A stretch of 64,000 nucleotides of DNA from Liolophura sinensis (lineage: Eukaryota; Mollusca; Polyplacophora; Chitonida; Chitonidae). The stretch covers positions 19,457,485 to 19,521,484 of the forward strand of contig NC_088296.1 of assembly GCF_032854445.1 (NCBI RefSeq). Direction: 5' to 3'. Below are positions 11,990 through 24,400 of the stretch, piece by piece. Position 1 is the stretch's first letter. Every line of letters begins with the position of its first letter. The translations under genes and the position numbers were made by a program. A model generated the notes under the pieces. The model saw only the letters and a list, made by a program, of their open reading frames with translations. It ran no database searches and was not told the origin of the DNA.

Positions 11990-12730
11990 ACTGGGTGAGA
12001 CGTAGTATCTGGAGACATTGTCGTGAAATGACCGAAATAATGTTAAAAACTACTATAAAAACAAACTCCGCCATTAAAGTCTTATTAGTAGCACATTAAT
12101 CGTAGAAAACCAACCGTAAGTGACTAGAACCGTTATGCGGAAAAGCTCATATTTGTTTCTGATCTCAGTTTAACCTTTAACCTCGTAGACAGAATTTCTG
12201 ACGCACAACTCGACGATGATGTTAAAGACTGGAGAAACCCTGTTATAGCAAACTGAATATCACCGGCCTCTGTTATGTGCCCTTCAGTAATTTATCACAT
12301 TGTAAAATAATGAGATAGTGCAATTACCTTTTACAAGCCATTACGCTGCACATAGCCATTTCTCTGCACAGTCATTATTGTTTCAATATTTTCAAATATT
12401 GAAACCTCTTTTAATAGCATTTAACAAATGTCACTTTACTACTGAAAAAAAAAAACTGGACTCACTAATAGGCATAGAGGGGATTCTACAAATTTACCGA
12501 AAACGGATTGGTCAGTAACCACAGTTCACAGCACTCAGAGCACTCTGTTTTCACGCTGCCGTAGTTCCCGGATTATTGCCCCAAAATGTGACAAGCTTGT
12601 GGAAATGGAAGCCTCAATTGGTAATGACTACTTACACTAACTGTTCAGTTAACACGTTATTTAATAATGAGAGAAAACAAGAAAAGAATTACTTCGTGCG
12701 TTTATATTTTTGTTGAGAATACTGATTGTT
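11990..12730. other. Intergenic sequence without recognised content
   Basis: AT-rich with no domain, splice-flanked exon or SINE that I can see. Confidence 0.5.
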
Positions 12731-12734
12731 CACA

Positions 12735-13015
12735 TATCTTGGTACAAAGTTTTATTAGTTATTTACCAGGTGAGTTTTTACATGGGATAACAGGCTGAAT
12801 CAATGGGCAACTGTTACCGCCTAAAGTACCTCTCTGGTTTATGCACATTTTCCGACTGTGTTCTGAGATATTCGGATATGACGTCATCCATTAACATTCT
12901 GGGAAATAGGGACCATCTTAATGATCCCAATTCGCGTGTTCCTCCACAACGAAGTTGTTTTGACGCTTATCATCGACGGCGTTGCCACAGCAGGCTACTT
13001 AATTTTCGGACTAGC
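12735..13015. repeat. Duplicated segment related to 9.36 kb and 5.64 kb
   Basis: 12752-12810 matches 9365-9440 (TTTTATTAGTTA, GGATAACAGGCTGAAT). 12873-13015 matches 5637-5800 (TGACGTCATC, AGTTGTTTTGAC, CTACTTAATTTTCGGACT). The order within one locus suggests an ancestral segment copied several times. Confidence 0.5.
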
Positions 13016-13748
13016 TCCAGACAAACGGGAAAATCCTTTTTATGCCACCAGAAGAAAGTGAAGGCGCTTTGGTCCATATCATAGGAAATAAAAACCATGT
13101 GTTTCATATATCCTTGAAGCCTTCAAGTCATCTCCAGCACTAAATCATGGTTTGCTATACAAGAATCAAGATTTGCTGGAAAACCAAATATTTTTCTCAA
13201 TCCTTTTGGTTTTTGAAGTTCACAGTCTCATGTGTTTTTTTTCGGTTTTATTTTGTGAAACAAAAATTCTCTTTCATGGGACACAACAAAGAAAAAAAAC
13301 ATTTAAGTTCTATTCCAACCAGTGTGCCTACAACCTTTTATGATTAACTATTACGAAATACCATTTTAATTTGACCATCAAAATTGAATATACACGGTGA
13401 TAAAATCCACCAGTTATTTAATCAATCGCATGGCCTATCCATTGACGTGTGGAAATGACAATTTCTGCCCAATTCTCAATTTACCATATCGTCCAATCTC
13501 ATGAAAATATAATGAAAAGCCTGTCAGAAGTGAGAGGCACAAACGAAGGAAATGTACGAGTCAAACAGATCTTCGCACGTGCACCTGGACGGCTCGATCA
13601 GATACACACAGAAAATTGTTAATTAAAACAGATTCTATCCTGTATATGTGTTCAAAGTTTGCACAATGTATATAGATTATCAAGGTAGTTAATAGGGCTG
13701 ACAATACTCGTAGGCGTATCTGCATATTACCTGTCACTCACAAGCAGG

Positions 13749-13756
13749 TATAAATA
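13749..13756 (+). promoter_or_regulatory. TATA box of an antistasin-type gene
   Basis: TATAAATA lies 72 bases upstream of the ATG at 13821, leaving a short 5' leader of roughly 40 bases if transcription starts about 30 bases downstream. The arrangement parallels the promoter at 21355. Confidence 0.6.
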
Positions 13757-13820
13757 CAGCAACAACGGTCAAAAGTTACGCAGTTTTACCTTAACATACT
13801 ACAGAGGCACACTCAACACG

Positions 13821-13857
13821 ATGAAAGTCTTAACCATCATAGCTTGTCTTATTTCGG
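13821..13857 (+). CDS. Signal-peptide first exon, antistasin-type (partial gene or alternative first exon)
   Basis: ATG followed by K-V-L-T-I-I-A-C-L-I-S, ending in phase 1 at a GTACAT donor. The encoded peptide is a short hydrophobic secretion leader. Phase 1 matches every antistasin domain exon in the window. A TATA box stands 72 bases upstream. No intact domain exon lies between here and the next signal exon at 21425. It may therefore be an orphan, or an alternative first exon spliced to 22324 and beyond. The exon has only 37 nt, so the call depends on the promoter, leader and donor together. Confidence 0.5.
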
Positions 13858-14814
13858 GTACATGTATGTACATGTGCTAAACAAAAAGTATAATTAGTTG
13901 TAGTAAACATCCGTATTATATTTCTCCGTCTGCATTACGTCACTGTGTTGAATATAAATGCGTAACGCAGTCAGTCGTGATCGCCCTTTTGTCAGTCTTC
14001 AATTCATTCTTTATTCTAAGATAGTGATAATTTTTAGGTGGCCTTTCGTGATTGATATCGTTGGAATTTTTATTATTTTTCTTCCGTTTTTTTTAAAGCT
14101 CTTTGAAAGCTTAAAGAGCTGTAAAAAGAAAAGTTTTTATTGGATATTGCTGAAATTTGGTCATTTTAAGAACAAGGTTACGAGGCAAATTTTGGCAGTT
14201 TTTGGTTAACTTTGATCACAAAACATGGTGGCCATCTTGGATTTTAATGAAAACTTTTAAAAATCGTCTTCTCAAGGACCAAAGAACGGATTCTTTTGAA
14301 ATTTGATATACTTGTAGAGTGATCCCGGTTAGAACAAATTTGAGGAAATATTGGACATGCATTGAAAACTTTGGAAACTCGCCATTGAACTTATGGCGTC
14401 ATTAAAAGTGTCTCAGTTTGATAATGTTTTCGTGTATTCTGGTGAATATTTGGCAACGCTGATTCCGAGTCTACACATGTCCAGGGTGTATTTTCAGCAA
14501 AATTGTGCGCTTGATACTATTTGCATGTAAGGCCCCGCACAAAGTATACAAAAGAGAAAGTATTAGATTTATTTCGGTTGTGGATTTCAAATAGAACAAT
14601 GACATTCGGATAAATGACATAATAATAATATTTAATATCAGTATGTATTACCTGTTATTACAAGGTGTAATAACTTTAATTAATTGTAATTGCTTTACTA
14701 GATTTGCGGCATTATTGGGTTTGTGATCTTTCATATTCCACAAGGTTTCATTGGATAAACATGTTAAATAATGTTTGAGTGTCCAGATATATAATCTATG
14801 GAAATTCACAATTG
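13858..14814. other. Intergenic or intronic sequence without recognised content
   Basis: AT-rich. An 83-codon open frame at 13958 is low-complexity and hydrophobic, with no splice or domain support. Confidence 0.4.
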
Positions 14815-15090
14815 ATTTTAATATCGTTATATCACGGAAATGAACGAACAATTGTACAGTATTGTATTGCACTATAATACACCAATTTTCATTGTTACAG
14901 TTTGATGCATGATACATGTTACAAGACTTATCGCTGAAGTACATGTAATTAAATGGCCAGATTTTGTGAGGGCGCTCCTCGGTGTTGTAGCGAGCACTAG
15001 TTTCTTCAGACCTGCGTTATGTTGAATTTGTCACTCACTTCTGTTCTTCTGATCTCCGTGAAAGCGGGCACATCTTAGCCCGTTTGTTTC
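14815..15090 (+). repeat. Paralogue of the 9.53-10.28 kb segment, with one repeat unit only
   Basis: Shared blocks in the same order: TATCACGGA, then ACACCA(A/G)TTTTCAT, then the single unit TTTGTGAGGGCGCTC, GGTGTTGTAGCGAGCA, TCAGACCT, then the relic signal exon. The 9.6 kb copy has about 11 units where this one has one. Confidence 0.7.
15019..15067 (+). pseudogene. Relic antistasin-type signal-peptide exon
   Basis: Encodes M-L-N-L-S-L-T-S-V-L-L-I-S-V-K-A, 49 nt, aligned codon for codon with M-L-K-L-W-L-A-F-A-V-L-I-A-L-G-M at 21425. The donor is GC (GCACAT) rather than GT, a weak context even for a GC-AG intron. No domain exon follows nearby on this strand. Confidence 0.55.
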
Positions 15091-15299
15091 TTTTCACTGA
15101 CTGGACGCAAACCTTGTTCAGCATGTACAGTCACACCTGGTTCCAGTGTTACCACTGAGATCACTAATTTATTTATGTATCTGGTTGGTGTGTGCCAGGA
15201 AGCTTTTTCGTGTTAAAGGCAAAGAGTACACTAGCGTAAAATATATGTCAGTGGAAAGATCATTAAACCCTGTGAACGCAGATAGTTTCACAATTAACA

Positions 15300-15680
15300 T
15301 TCTTCGAATTTTCTTGAACTTTGTATTGAATGGTGGACGTTTTGACCATATGGGAACCAGCGGCGTCACATCAGGTCTTTGCCATAAAACACAGACTGCT
15401 AGATTTCTGCATTAAAAATGCATATAAATATAGATTTATGAATGCTTTCGCCAAATGGCCGTTAAAACGAACTATTTCAAGCAAAAAAATATGGATGTGG
15501 CGTTCTGAAACCCTCTGTGTCACTGTATATACTATACCGAGAATCTGATGTTTCAAAACTGTTTTTCTCGGCTGGAAAAATCTTTAAAAGAACGCTTCGA
15601 ACCTTTTTACTGGACAGTGTTTAATGGTCTTTAATCCGATAATACTTCGTTTCAGTGGCCTTTCTTCTTCCTTTCTTGCA
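15300..15680 (+). repeat. Dispersed repeat R3, copy 2 (diverged)
   Basis: Shares GGGAACCAGCGGCGTCAC, AGATTTCTGCATT, CGAACTATTTCAAG and GGACAGTGTTTAATGGTCTT with the copy at 30830. Confidence 0.6.
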
Positions 15681-15899
15681 GTTAAAAAGACACTTAAGGG
15701 TATGTGTGGGGAAAACGGAAGTGCCCTGTAGTCAACTACCCCACTACTGACACAAGTACGTACATGAGTTGAAGTGCACAAGGCGTCTGTCTAGAGCTCC
15801 CGCGCTTTGATATTTTCACACTTTTCTGTAATGTTTTGTAGATAATCAGATTAAACCGATTTCAGCTTCAATAACGTGTTTCTTTCTATAGTGGGTTCT

Positions 15900-16300
15900 T
15901 AAAGTCGTACGTACTCAGAACTTTTCCACGTATGTGAAAACGGTTATCTTTATGCATGAAGAAAATGGGAGAGCCCTGAACAAATCTCACGCTTTTGACA
16001 GATGTTTAAGCTCTCTGACACAGAGAAGCATATTCGAACCAGCAAGCATCGGATTCGAATCCGCCACCTCGCTGACAGGGTGTGATCGACTTGCTCAAGA
16101 ACAACCCCATAGGAGACAACCAATGGCTTCCAATCTTGACGTCAAAGGTGAGATTCGACTTGGATTCTCCCCAGTGACGCTGTGACGATGCGAGCCAAAC
16201 TTTATAAACGAACATCTTTGTCCGCCATTACGTGTTGTAGCGACTAGAGCGTCGGTCTGATAAAACTGTAAATCTGTGGTTCAATTCTGACTCGAGTGAT
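15900..16300. repeat. Dispersed repeat D, copy 2
   Basis: Contains ATCGGATTCGAATCCGCC (tRNA T-arm-like) and GAACGAACATCTTTGTCCGCC, as in the 11.6 and 26.1 kb copies. Positions 16235-16300 also look tRNA-like (TAGAGCGTCGGTCTGA, GTGGTTCAATTCTGA) but do not fold into a full canonical tRNA by eye. Confidence 0.45.
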
Positions 16301-16879
16301 ACCTATTAAAACTTGAACATTGGTTATATTGGTATTACCTCGTGCGGTGCTAAGCATTAAGGAGAATTAACCAAATGCTGGTCAATCCCGTGTCAGTATA
16401 ACGTGACTGGGTGTCTTTGGAAAGGAGTTCCAGTGAGGCAACCCAATAAATATCCTCGCATTACCATTAAATCAATATGAGAAACGCAATCGTAACCAAC
16501 TATAATATTTGAAAACTCATTTATTGTATATGTATGTACATGGCAGGAAACAGGACTGGTTGGCCCGGTGTAGTATAATTTGATTCGGTGGGGTATTTTT
16601 GACATGATATTTCGGGATCGGCAGCACTTTGGCGACATGGACTTGCCCTGCCATAATAAGACGCAATATACATTAAAACACACCGAGTGACACCTCTTCG
16701 TCAGTGTAAGTGAAAATTGCCAATTACCTACACAATTACGCCGAGTTTCAAGTGAGGTTGTATAACCATCTTCTGTATGACCCGACGTAGGATTGATCCC
16801 CCGATCTGCCGTTTACAAGTCACGTGATTTTTTGACTGGCATATCCTACATCAACTAGATATTTTTTTATTATTATTAT

Positions 16880-17040
16880 TTATTTGCTTGACTGGAGTTT
16901 TACAAAGTATTCAAGCATATTTCACTTATACGACGGCGGCCAGCATCATAGTGGCAGAAAATCGAACCAACCCTGGAGGAAACCTACGAGCATTCACAGG
17001 TTGATGGTCAACTTTCTCAAGTACGACAGGCCTGCGACCG
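16880..17040 (-). mobile_element. SINE family A, degenerate copy
   Basis: Recognised by TATTCAAGCATATTTCACTT, ATACGACGGCGGCCAGCAT and CCTACGAGCATTCACAGG. The head is missing. Confidence 0.7.
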
Positions 17041-17557
17041 CCTGCATTAGTACTGACGCTAGATGCATGTATAACATAAAAGCATTTCTCTGAAATGACA
17101 TAACATTAATTATACTTCTTTTTATGGTTATACATTATCACACACAATGGGTGTTATGACTCAATATATTGCTAAATTACGTATTAAATAGATTACTCGG
17201 CTAAATAAGAGAGCTCTTTATTTAGACAATTTTAAACTAGGTGGTGTTATCAATAAACGTTTGAATGAACGAATTTAAACATTCTAGTTGTTACCATATC
17301 GCATGGAATATCGCAAATGACAGCGATTTTCCAACAATATGTCAGTATCGTCAATAATGGTAAATATTGTGTTACACAACTGATGTTAGATAACACAGCA
17401 GAAGTCTGTCAGGAGTAGAAAGAGTTTAATATACTTCGTCCATGTCAATGCATTAATATACGTTATACAATATTTACGTTCTTATAAGCTAGAATTCTTT
17501 CCTTAATTAAATATTATAATAATTGCTACTACCAATCCAGCTCCTTTGAAAACCATC

Positions 17558-17605
17558 ATACCAAGGTTTTTGCTCATTTTCGTTGTGCTGGTCGCTGTAA
17601 CAGAG
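17558..17605 (+). pseudogene. Relic antistasin-type signal-peptide exon, start codon lost
   Basis: ATA-P-R-F-L-L-I-F-V-V-L-V-A-V-T-E aligns with the exon at 21425. The start is ATA where the homologue has ATG, in the same CATC context, and a GTTAGG donor follows. The next 300 bases contain no domain exon. Confidence 0.45.
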
Positions 17606-17639
17606 GTTAGGTTAAACCTCATCTATGCTTTGTATGCAT

Positions 17640-17895
17640 GAATGTATGCTTGGGATTTTACGTCGTACTTAGCAATATGTCAATCACGTGATGACGAAGA
17701 GCCATTTATTCTTATAGCAGGGCGAGTACATGCCACCTAATTATCATGATGAACTTGATACCTCACCCAGTCAATTTTTCCTTGGTCTAACCTCTCCAAA
17801 CGAGAGTTGAGCACCAAGCGAGGCAACAAGAAATGACATTTTTTATGTCTTTGGTATGACCCGAACTGGGTTCGATCCCCGGTCGCTCGACTTCA
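17640..17895 (-). mobile_element. SINE family C copy
   Basis: GCTTGGGATTTTACGTCGTA, CACGTGATGACGAAGAG, GCACCAAGCGAGGCAACAAG, GACCCGAACTGGGTTCGATC. It is close to family B at its tail and tRNA-like at the other end. A relative lies at 37095-37310. Confidence 0.6.
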
Positions 17896-17984
17896 AATAT
17901 ACGCTTTACTAGTTTGGTTGACTTGGAGTTGAACTTGTTTGATATAAAATATAATCAAGTTCTGGTGTTACAACTTTTGTCATT

Positions 17985-18065
17985 ATTTATTTGATTAGTG
18001 TTTAATACCTTAGTCAAGAATCTTACACTTGTGGGACGGCGTTCACGTTTAGAAAACCAAACAAA
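17985..18065 (-). mobile_element. SINE family A tail fragment, degenerate
   Basis: TTATTTATTTGATTAGTGTT, AGTCAAGAATCTTACACTT, GGACGGCGTTCACG. Confidence 0.45.
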
Positions 18066-18329
18066 GCAGGTAAATTCCAACGACATACATGTATGACTGC
18101 ATGCAGCAGAACTACCGAGAGCTGGATTCGAATCGGCGACCTCAACAATTAGAGACCGGTCATTGCAACGACACCAAGGCCGCAAAAAAGGACTTGTGGT
18201 TACCATTTGCAGCACGCAACACTCTTCCTACCTTAAATTCAAACCTTTTTAAATTAAGAAGAAGCGAAAGTCTTAAAACCTACATGTCAAAATGCATGCA
18301 CTTATACGCAAAGCTTAATGAAAGGTCGA

Positions 18330-18490
18330 GTGGTTTGCGGGTTAGCTCTAGTCCAGCTCATAATGGCGTCCTCCCCCGCCGTACGTGGGAAGGTCTGCTA
18401 GGCTTTGTCCCGTTTCCATGATGATGAGTGTCGCCGTATAAATGAAATATTTTTTAGCACGGCGTAAAATATCGATCACATCAATAAATC
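18330..18490 (+). mobile_element. SINE family A, partial copy
   Basis: AGCTCTAGTCCAGCTCATAA, CCGTACGTGGGAAGGTCTGC, TATAAATGAAATATTTTTTA, CACGGCGTAAAATATCGATC. The left end is eroded. Confidence 0.7.
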
Positions 18491-18499
18491 AACCAAGAC

Positions 18500-18870
18500 C
18501 CTGTACATACGTGGAGTGCACCTCCTTTAAATGACAACGGAAAGCGCTTCTCATGCTGCACTTCAGTTGAATACGGATCATTTCCTTTAACTGTTGACAA
18601 GAAACAGTTCTCTCCATTCGCTGTACGTGGGCCTAAATGGGGGAACATATTCTTTAATTGCCAAGAAGGACCTCTTTTCTCCATGCTTTATTTTAATTTA
18701 TTTACATATTTGTCTCCTAGGGAAATCATTCACCCCGGAATGTATATAGCTGAATAGGGAACAGTTTCCTTTTGTATGTACATACACATAGGGTATAGCT
18801 GAATAGGGAACAGTTTCCTTTTGTGTGTTGGCGTGAACACAAAACAGGTTGATCATAATGACAGTTCTAT
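18500..18870. repeat. Degenerate minisatellite
   Basis: TAGCTGAATAGGGAACAGTT occurs twice (about 18747 and 18796). Looser relatives (CATTTCCTTTAACTG, GAAACAGTTCTC) lie at 18590-18620. In the reverse complement it reads like the GGAAA-rich arrays at 7.4-8.3 kb. Confidence 0.45.
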
Positions 18871-19072
18871 TTTGAGAAACCACCTCATCCTTTCAGTGGC
18901 CCGCCGGTCTGTTATATTCCCTGTCCGTGTACAGCCTGTCCCGCAAACAGTACTTTCTATTTTCATTGTTTTTTTTTAATTTATTTTATTTTTTATGAAT
19001 TAAACAAGAACTGTTAAATGTACTTTACCAACAGTACATGTCCACAACAATGTACAGGAAAAGAAATCATGA

Positions 19073-19333
19073 TTTTTTTTTTGATTGGTGTTTTACGCCG
19101 TACTCAAGAATATTTCACTTATACGACGGCGGCCAGCATTATGGTGGGTGGAAACCGGGCACAGCCCGGGGGAAATCCACGACCATCCGCAGGTTGCTGG
19201 CAGACATTCTCACTTACGGCCGGAGAGGAAGCAAGCATGAGCTGGGCTTGAACTCACAGCGACCGCATTGGTGAGAGGCTCCTGGGTCATTACGCTGCGC
19301 TAGCCCGCTAACTGATTGAGCCACGGAGGCCCC
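19073..19333 (-). mobile_element. SINE family A, full length with target-site duplication
   Basis: Complete from the T-rich tail to the GCCACGGAGGCCCC head. A perfect 12-bp duplication AAGAAATCATGA lies at 19061-19072 and 19334-19345. A young copy by the quality of its duplication. Confidence 0.95.
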
Positions 19334-19345
19334 AAGAAATCATGA

Positions 19346-19879
19346 GAAATGTACTCTAAACCAAGCGATTGGAGGACAAGCCGCTGCACTTCATCATCAT
19401 ACGAACTGTGGAATTGAATTTGAGAGATAAGCATTGTGGGAAAGGTAAGAAACATGAGGTTTATTTTAAGGGGTAAAAACTGTATACATCTACGCACTAA
19501 TTTGTGTCCGCGAATCTGTTCTGTCCAGCACAACTAAATGAATGCTTATGGGATACCGGGCATATTTTCCTCTCACAAAACGTAGAGCTAGTGTGACACA
19601 GGACTTACTCATAACACATCTTTCTCGCGCGACGTGAAACATGTTGCGTGCTGCGGTTTCATCTGTGATGTATCTGGTCTTCCCAGTGTGATGTCGCGCT
19701 GTTGAATCGGCAGTGGAATGCCCAGCGTCACTGAAATGACGTAATAAGCCCGATGTACTTCGGACTTCTGCCGGTATCCCATTGGTGAAAACTTTAGTAT
19801 ACAAAAACAATGGGCCTCAAACCTGACAAGGTGTTGTTCCACCAGTTTTACAGAAGATAACTGTTTTAAAAAGAGTTTT
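19346..19879. other. Intergenic sequence without recognised content
   Basis: Minus-strand open frames of 77-106 codons occur here but carry no domain, and no splice signals fit them. Confidence 0.4.
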
Positions 19880-20060
19880 CACTCAAAAAATTAATATGTT
19901 AAATTTAACAGAAAATCTGTTGTTTAAGGGATGCTAGAATGTATTCTAATAGAATTGGTTATGTTGAATTACTAGAATATGTGCGTTATATTTAACAGAA
20001 GAGCCTGTTGCAATAACAAATTACATTCTAGCATCACATTAAACAACACTGTCTTTTTTT
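19880..20060. mobile_element. MITE family M, copy 1
   Basis: Begins CACTCAAAAAATTAATATGT and contains GATGCTAGAATGTATTCTAA and, inverted near the right, TTACATTCTAGCATCACATT. Same layout as the best copy at 31684-31900. Confidence 0.65.
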
Positions 20061-20721
20061 ATCCCATGTGATAAGGTACGAACCTTACCACTAATCTTTT
20101 CTGTTATTTTCTTTACTGTAATTTCTGAAACTGTGTGTTACTTGACATTACTTACTTCGGTGGACTTAATGCTATAAAATTCAAACGTGTAACGTTCATT
20201 TGCTTCCAATCAGTCACACAACGACGACTTGGTGATAATGGACAGATGGAAGACTGATATACCTTAAAGACTAACATAAATATAAACAGTATACATCTGA
20301 AGGACATTCGTCATTGTTGATAATTCCGATCCACATAGGGTACACCACAGGTGTATATTTTGGAGGAGATTTTCTTTTCGAGTCTGTAGAACAGACTGAG
20401 CGGCGGGTGGGATGTCCATTCGTTCGAATCACGGCCTCCGTTTTGCGGCCCGTCTATTCAATTCAGTGACACATTGGATCTTAGCGGCGTGCACATATAC
20501 ATGCTTCACGTGTCTACAGAACGTGTATGTAAGTTCTTATCTTCTTATCTTTTTGTGACGTCAGAATACTTGAACACTAGCTGTATGGTTCGTAGAGCCC
20601 ATGATGCATGCAATTTAATGCAAAAAGCTCTTTAAAAATGTAAAAAAAAATGTGAAAACATTTTTTACATACTTTTCAGCTGTCTTTCTGAGGAACCTTT
20701 CTTTGATTTTTACCTTTCTTT

Positions 20722-20755
20722 CACTTAAGGTACCAGCTTTCTGGTACCTTAAGTG
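20722..20755. repeat. Perfect 15-bp inverted repeat with 4-base loop
   Basis: CACTTAAGGTACCAG, loop CTTT, CTGGTACCTTAAGTG. No mismatch in the stem. Flanking sequence is unremarkable AT-rich intergenic DNA. Confidence 0.9.
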
Positions 20756-21354
20756 GGATTTGAAGGTTATTTCTGCCGTAGGTGTGATCGTGTGATATTA
20801 GGTTGCATATCGGTGCTTAGAGTAAACTAATATTATGTGCAGTATTAATGTGGATGAGTTTTTGGAATACCAACTTACATGGACAGCGATTTAGCCCATA
20901 TTTGTCCATACGTCCGATTAATGGTTTTCAATTTTGGTGTAATGTCCCGCAGAAAGAGAGCATAATCAGAAAGAAATGGTATCAAATGGCACTGCCGATT
21001 GCATAGAACTCCAAAACATTTCGTTAAATGTCATGATTGTTGATACATTCATACATTATACAAGCATTTTACAAGATTTATCACCAAATATATCTAGCAT
21101 AAATTGCTATAGCATTATGGGGGTACTGTCGTTACTGGCCGATGATATTCCGTTGGATAACCCTTTAAAATAAACGTACGACTGACCTATCAAAACGTCT
21201 GACTACGTTACTAAATTATACCGCTGTTATTTGATCCCTGTGCAGATATTATTGTATATTTTTAATTATACCGCACCTGCGTGTAAAAAATCATTACACA
21301 GTTATAGATAACACATGGCATTATACAAGGCGTATCGATGAAATAAATAAATGT
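20756..21354. other. Upstream region of the antistasin-type gene
   Basis: No exon or repeat recognised. The 65-codon open frame at 20976 has no domain. Confidence 0.4.
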
Positions 21355-21363
21355 TATATAAAA
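21355..21363 (+). promoter_or_regulatory. TATA box of the antistasin-type gene
   Basis: TATATAAAA, 70 bases before the ATG at 21425, nearly the same spacing as the TATA-ATG pair at 13749/13821. Confidence 0.65.
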
Positions 21364-21424
21364 GGCTGGCATTCTTCGGGGAATTCTTCAGTATTGGACA
21401 AGTCCTACTACGTCGATTTTCATC

Positions 21425-24400
21425 ATGTTGAAATTGTGGCTAGCTTTCGCTGTGCTGATCGCTCTGGGAATGGGTAGGTTTAATCTAAATCGTTCTTTAT
21501 TTTATTCTGCTTGGTTTATACTTTGTTTGGGATGATACAAAATGTCATTCAATTCCATCATAACCGTAGTGATCACTACTTATTTATTTAATCGTTTAAT
21601 TCTTTGTATAGTGTCTTATTTATTTATAGGACAGCGGCGTACATGCTCAGTGAAACACCGCCCTTAGCCCAATAAAAAAATCACACTGACCTAAAGCTGC
21701 AGTAAAGCTGTGACAAGCTTGATTCGAACTTGCGACATAGTGCCAACTCCAGGGAGATTCCTGTGGTCACAGTTAGGGAACGTCAGAAGCATTTAACTGA
21801 TATAATTTAGACGTGTGACTCTTTAAATTATGAACAAACTGAAAGAACAATTACATTTACTTTTCACAAGGTTTTGTCGGATAACTTGACACGATATAGA
21901 GATAAGTAAGGAGATTAAAACACATTACAGCGTGAATGGTTTTGGAGTTATATTACTGTGGTATATCATGCGAATCTAATCTGTGTTGTCAATGTCCGTG
22001 CTCTCAAAACAATTGAGGGGCCTCCGTGGCTCAGTCGGTTAGCGCGCTAGCGCAGCGTAATGACCCAGGAGTCTCTCACCAATGCAGTCGCTGTGAGTTC
22101 AAGCCCAGCTCATGCTGGCTTCCTCTCCGGCCGTACGTGGGAAGGTCTTCTAGCAACCTGCGGATGGTCGTGGGTTCCCCCGGGCTCTGCCCGGTTTCCA
22201 CCCACCATAATGCTGGCCGCCGTCGTATAAGTGAAATATTCTTGAGTACAGCGTAAAACACCAATAAAATCAATAAATAAATCAAAACAATTGGATGACA
22301 AAACTATTCGTCTTGTTTTTAAGCGGAAAGCCCACCGTTCCAGTGTCCGGGTGTCTGTCAGGTTTTCTGTCCCTATGGTAATGTGAGGGATGCAGATGGC
22401 TGTGACACCTGTGCCTGCCGTGAAGGTAAGCTAATAGGGAGGATTTCCCCTCTCACAAAAAGAAGGATAATTTTCACTATATGTAGTAGTAGAAGATGGA
22501 TGTGCGCGCACTTCTGTACGTGTGTGCATGTCGGGAAAATGGGAAGTAGAGAAGAGTGGGGCTCTTTTCTGCACCAGAGGTAAGTGAGTGAGTGCTTGGG
22601 GTTTAACGTCGTACTTAACAATTTTTAGTCATATGACGACGAAGGAATCTTTAGTGTGCATGTAATGTGCCTCCTTGTGGCAGGACGGATTTCTACCGCT
22701 CTTTTATTTAGTGCTGCTTCACTGAGACGCCTTACCGAAGGCAAGTAAGGCGCTCCGTCCGAGTCATTATACTTATACGGGTCAACCAGTCGTTGCACTA
22801 TCCCCTTCATGCCGAACGCCAAACAAGGAAGTTGCAACTTCCTCTTTTAAAGTCTTAGGTGTGACTCGATCCTGGAGTGACCCTGGATCTACCGCTACCG
22901 AAGCGGACGCTTTACCAACTGTGCTATTGAGGCCGGCCTCTGTACCAGAGGTGAGCATGATATCCTGTCTATTACAGCTCCCAGCTAATTCCTGCATGGG
23001 TATGTAAAATGGCATAGGCCTGTAGTAGGAAGAACTTTGTTAAGGCCCCCCTTGATTTCAAATTCAGTACTTGCTAGTTTGCTCTCCGGTGGCACGTGAG
23101 AAAGTTTTCCAGAAACCTGCGGGCGGTTGTGGGCTTCCATCGGGCTCTGTCCGGTTTCACCCCACCAAAATGCTGGCCACCGTCATACAAATGAAATATT
23201 TTGGAGTTCAGGGTAAAACTCCAATAAAGAAAGAAACAACAAGTAAATAAATATGTCTCATTGCGTTTAGGTTTACGTGCGCAGAAAACCGGCCTATGCC
23301 TGGAAGAAGCCATTATCCCCAGTCAGGTTTCCCCATTAACATTTTGATAATTCTGGTTTAAAATGTATACCTGCATTTCAATAAAGAAAAGGAAAAGAAA
23401 TGCGGGAACGAGTTCCGCTTCTGTACTTTATCATCCATATTTACGACAAATCATACATTCTTATGTGGGTAGAGTATAAGGCTGTCTGAGCAGAGTACGA
23501 CTTCCAAGATACTTTGAGAACTGTGACAGTCAGTTGTGTGCAGAACATTTAAACTACAGGTTAAACTGATATTTTAAACGTCTCTCATAGAGCCTAATCG
23601 AGAACCCAGTGTGTGGCCTCCAGAACGCCTGATGTATTGTCGTAACGGATTTATACGAGACGAGAACAACTGTAACATCTGCTAGTTTTAAGCATTTACA
23701 TGAACAGTTAGAATAACTGAGGTAAATTGACAAGACGCCGTATTTCACCGGCTACGTGTGAACATTTACCAACTGTCACACTGCCATCGCTGCACGAGCT
23801 TCACTCTCTTTGCTGTAAGTCTTTTATAAGAAGTTCCTACTCTCTGGGACATCGGTGCGCTGTCATTTGTGTTCCGAACATCAACACAAAGATTCTAGTA
23901 AATGTTTTCATTTTCTGTTTCAGAACCTAATAAAGATTACACTGTGTGCCCGCCCCAATGTCGGATGTATTGCTTTTACGGAAATGTACGAGACGACAAC
24001 AACTGTGACATCTGCCAATGTCGGCCTGGTAAGCGTCTTCAGCAGTTATTCTATATTTATCGACATTTTCTGCATTTCATATTACAAATACATATGTGTA
24101 GTTTAACGCCACATACATGTAATCAGAAATCCAGGCATATTATCTGCCATGAATACATATGCTTCATAACGCTAAAACCATTATGCTGGCCGCCGTGGTA
24201 TAAGCGAAATATTCTTGAGTACCGCGTAAAACACTAATCAAATAAATAAACAAATAAATAAATAACGCTAAAGCATCCAAAGTTTAAAACTGCTAAATGT
24301 TACCATCAGCTACATTGCATAAATAAAACTCAAAATAACTGTGTCCAAATATTAAACATACAGTATATGGATAAAGACTTGCTGTGACGTGATTTGATTG

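Noticed and set aside
11562..11990. 142-codon open frame
   Set aside because: Spans the end of repeat R3 and a copy of repeat D; other copies of D are not open in this frame.
13958..14209. 83-codon hydrophobic open frame
   Set aside because: Low-complexity phenylalanine and lysine rich translation of AT-rich DNA, with no support as an exon.
16235..16300. tRNA gene
   Set aside because: T-arm and D-arm-like words are present, but no acceptor stem pairs by eye and the region belongs to dispersed repeat D.
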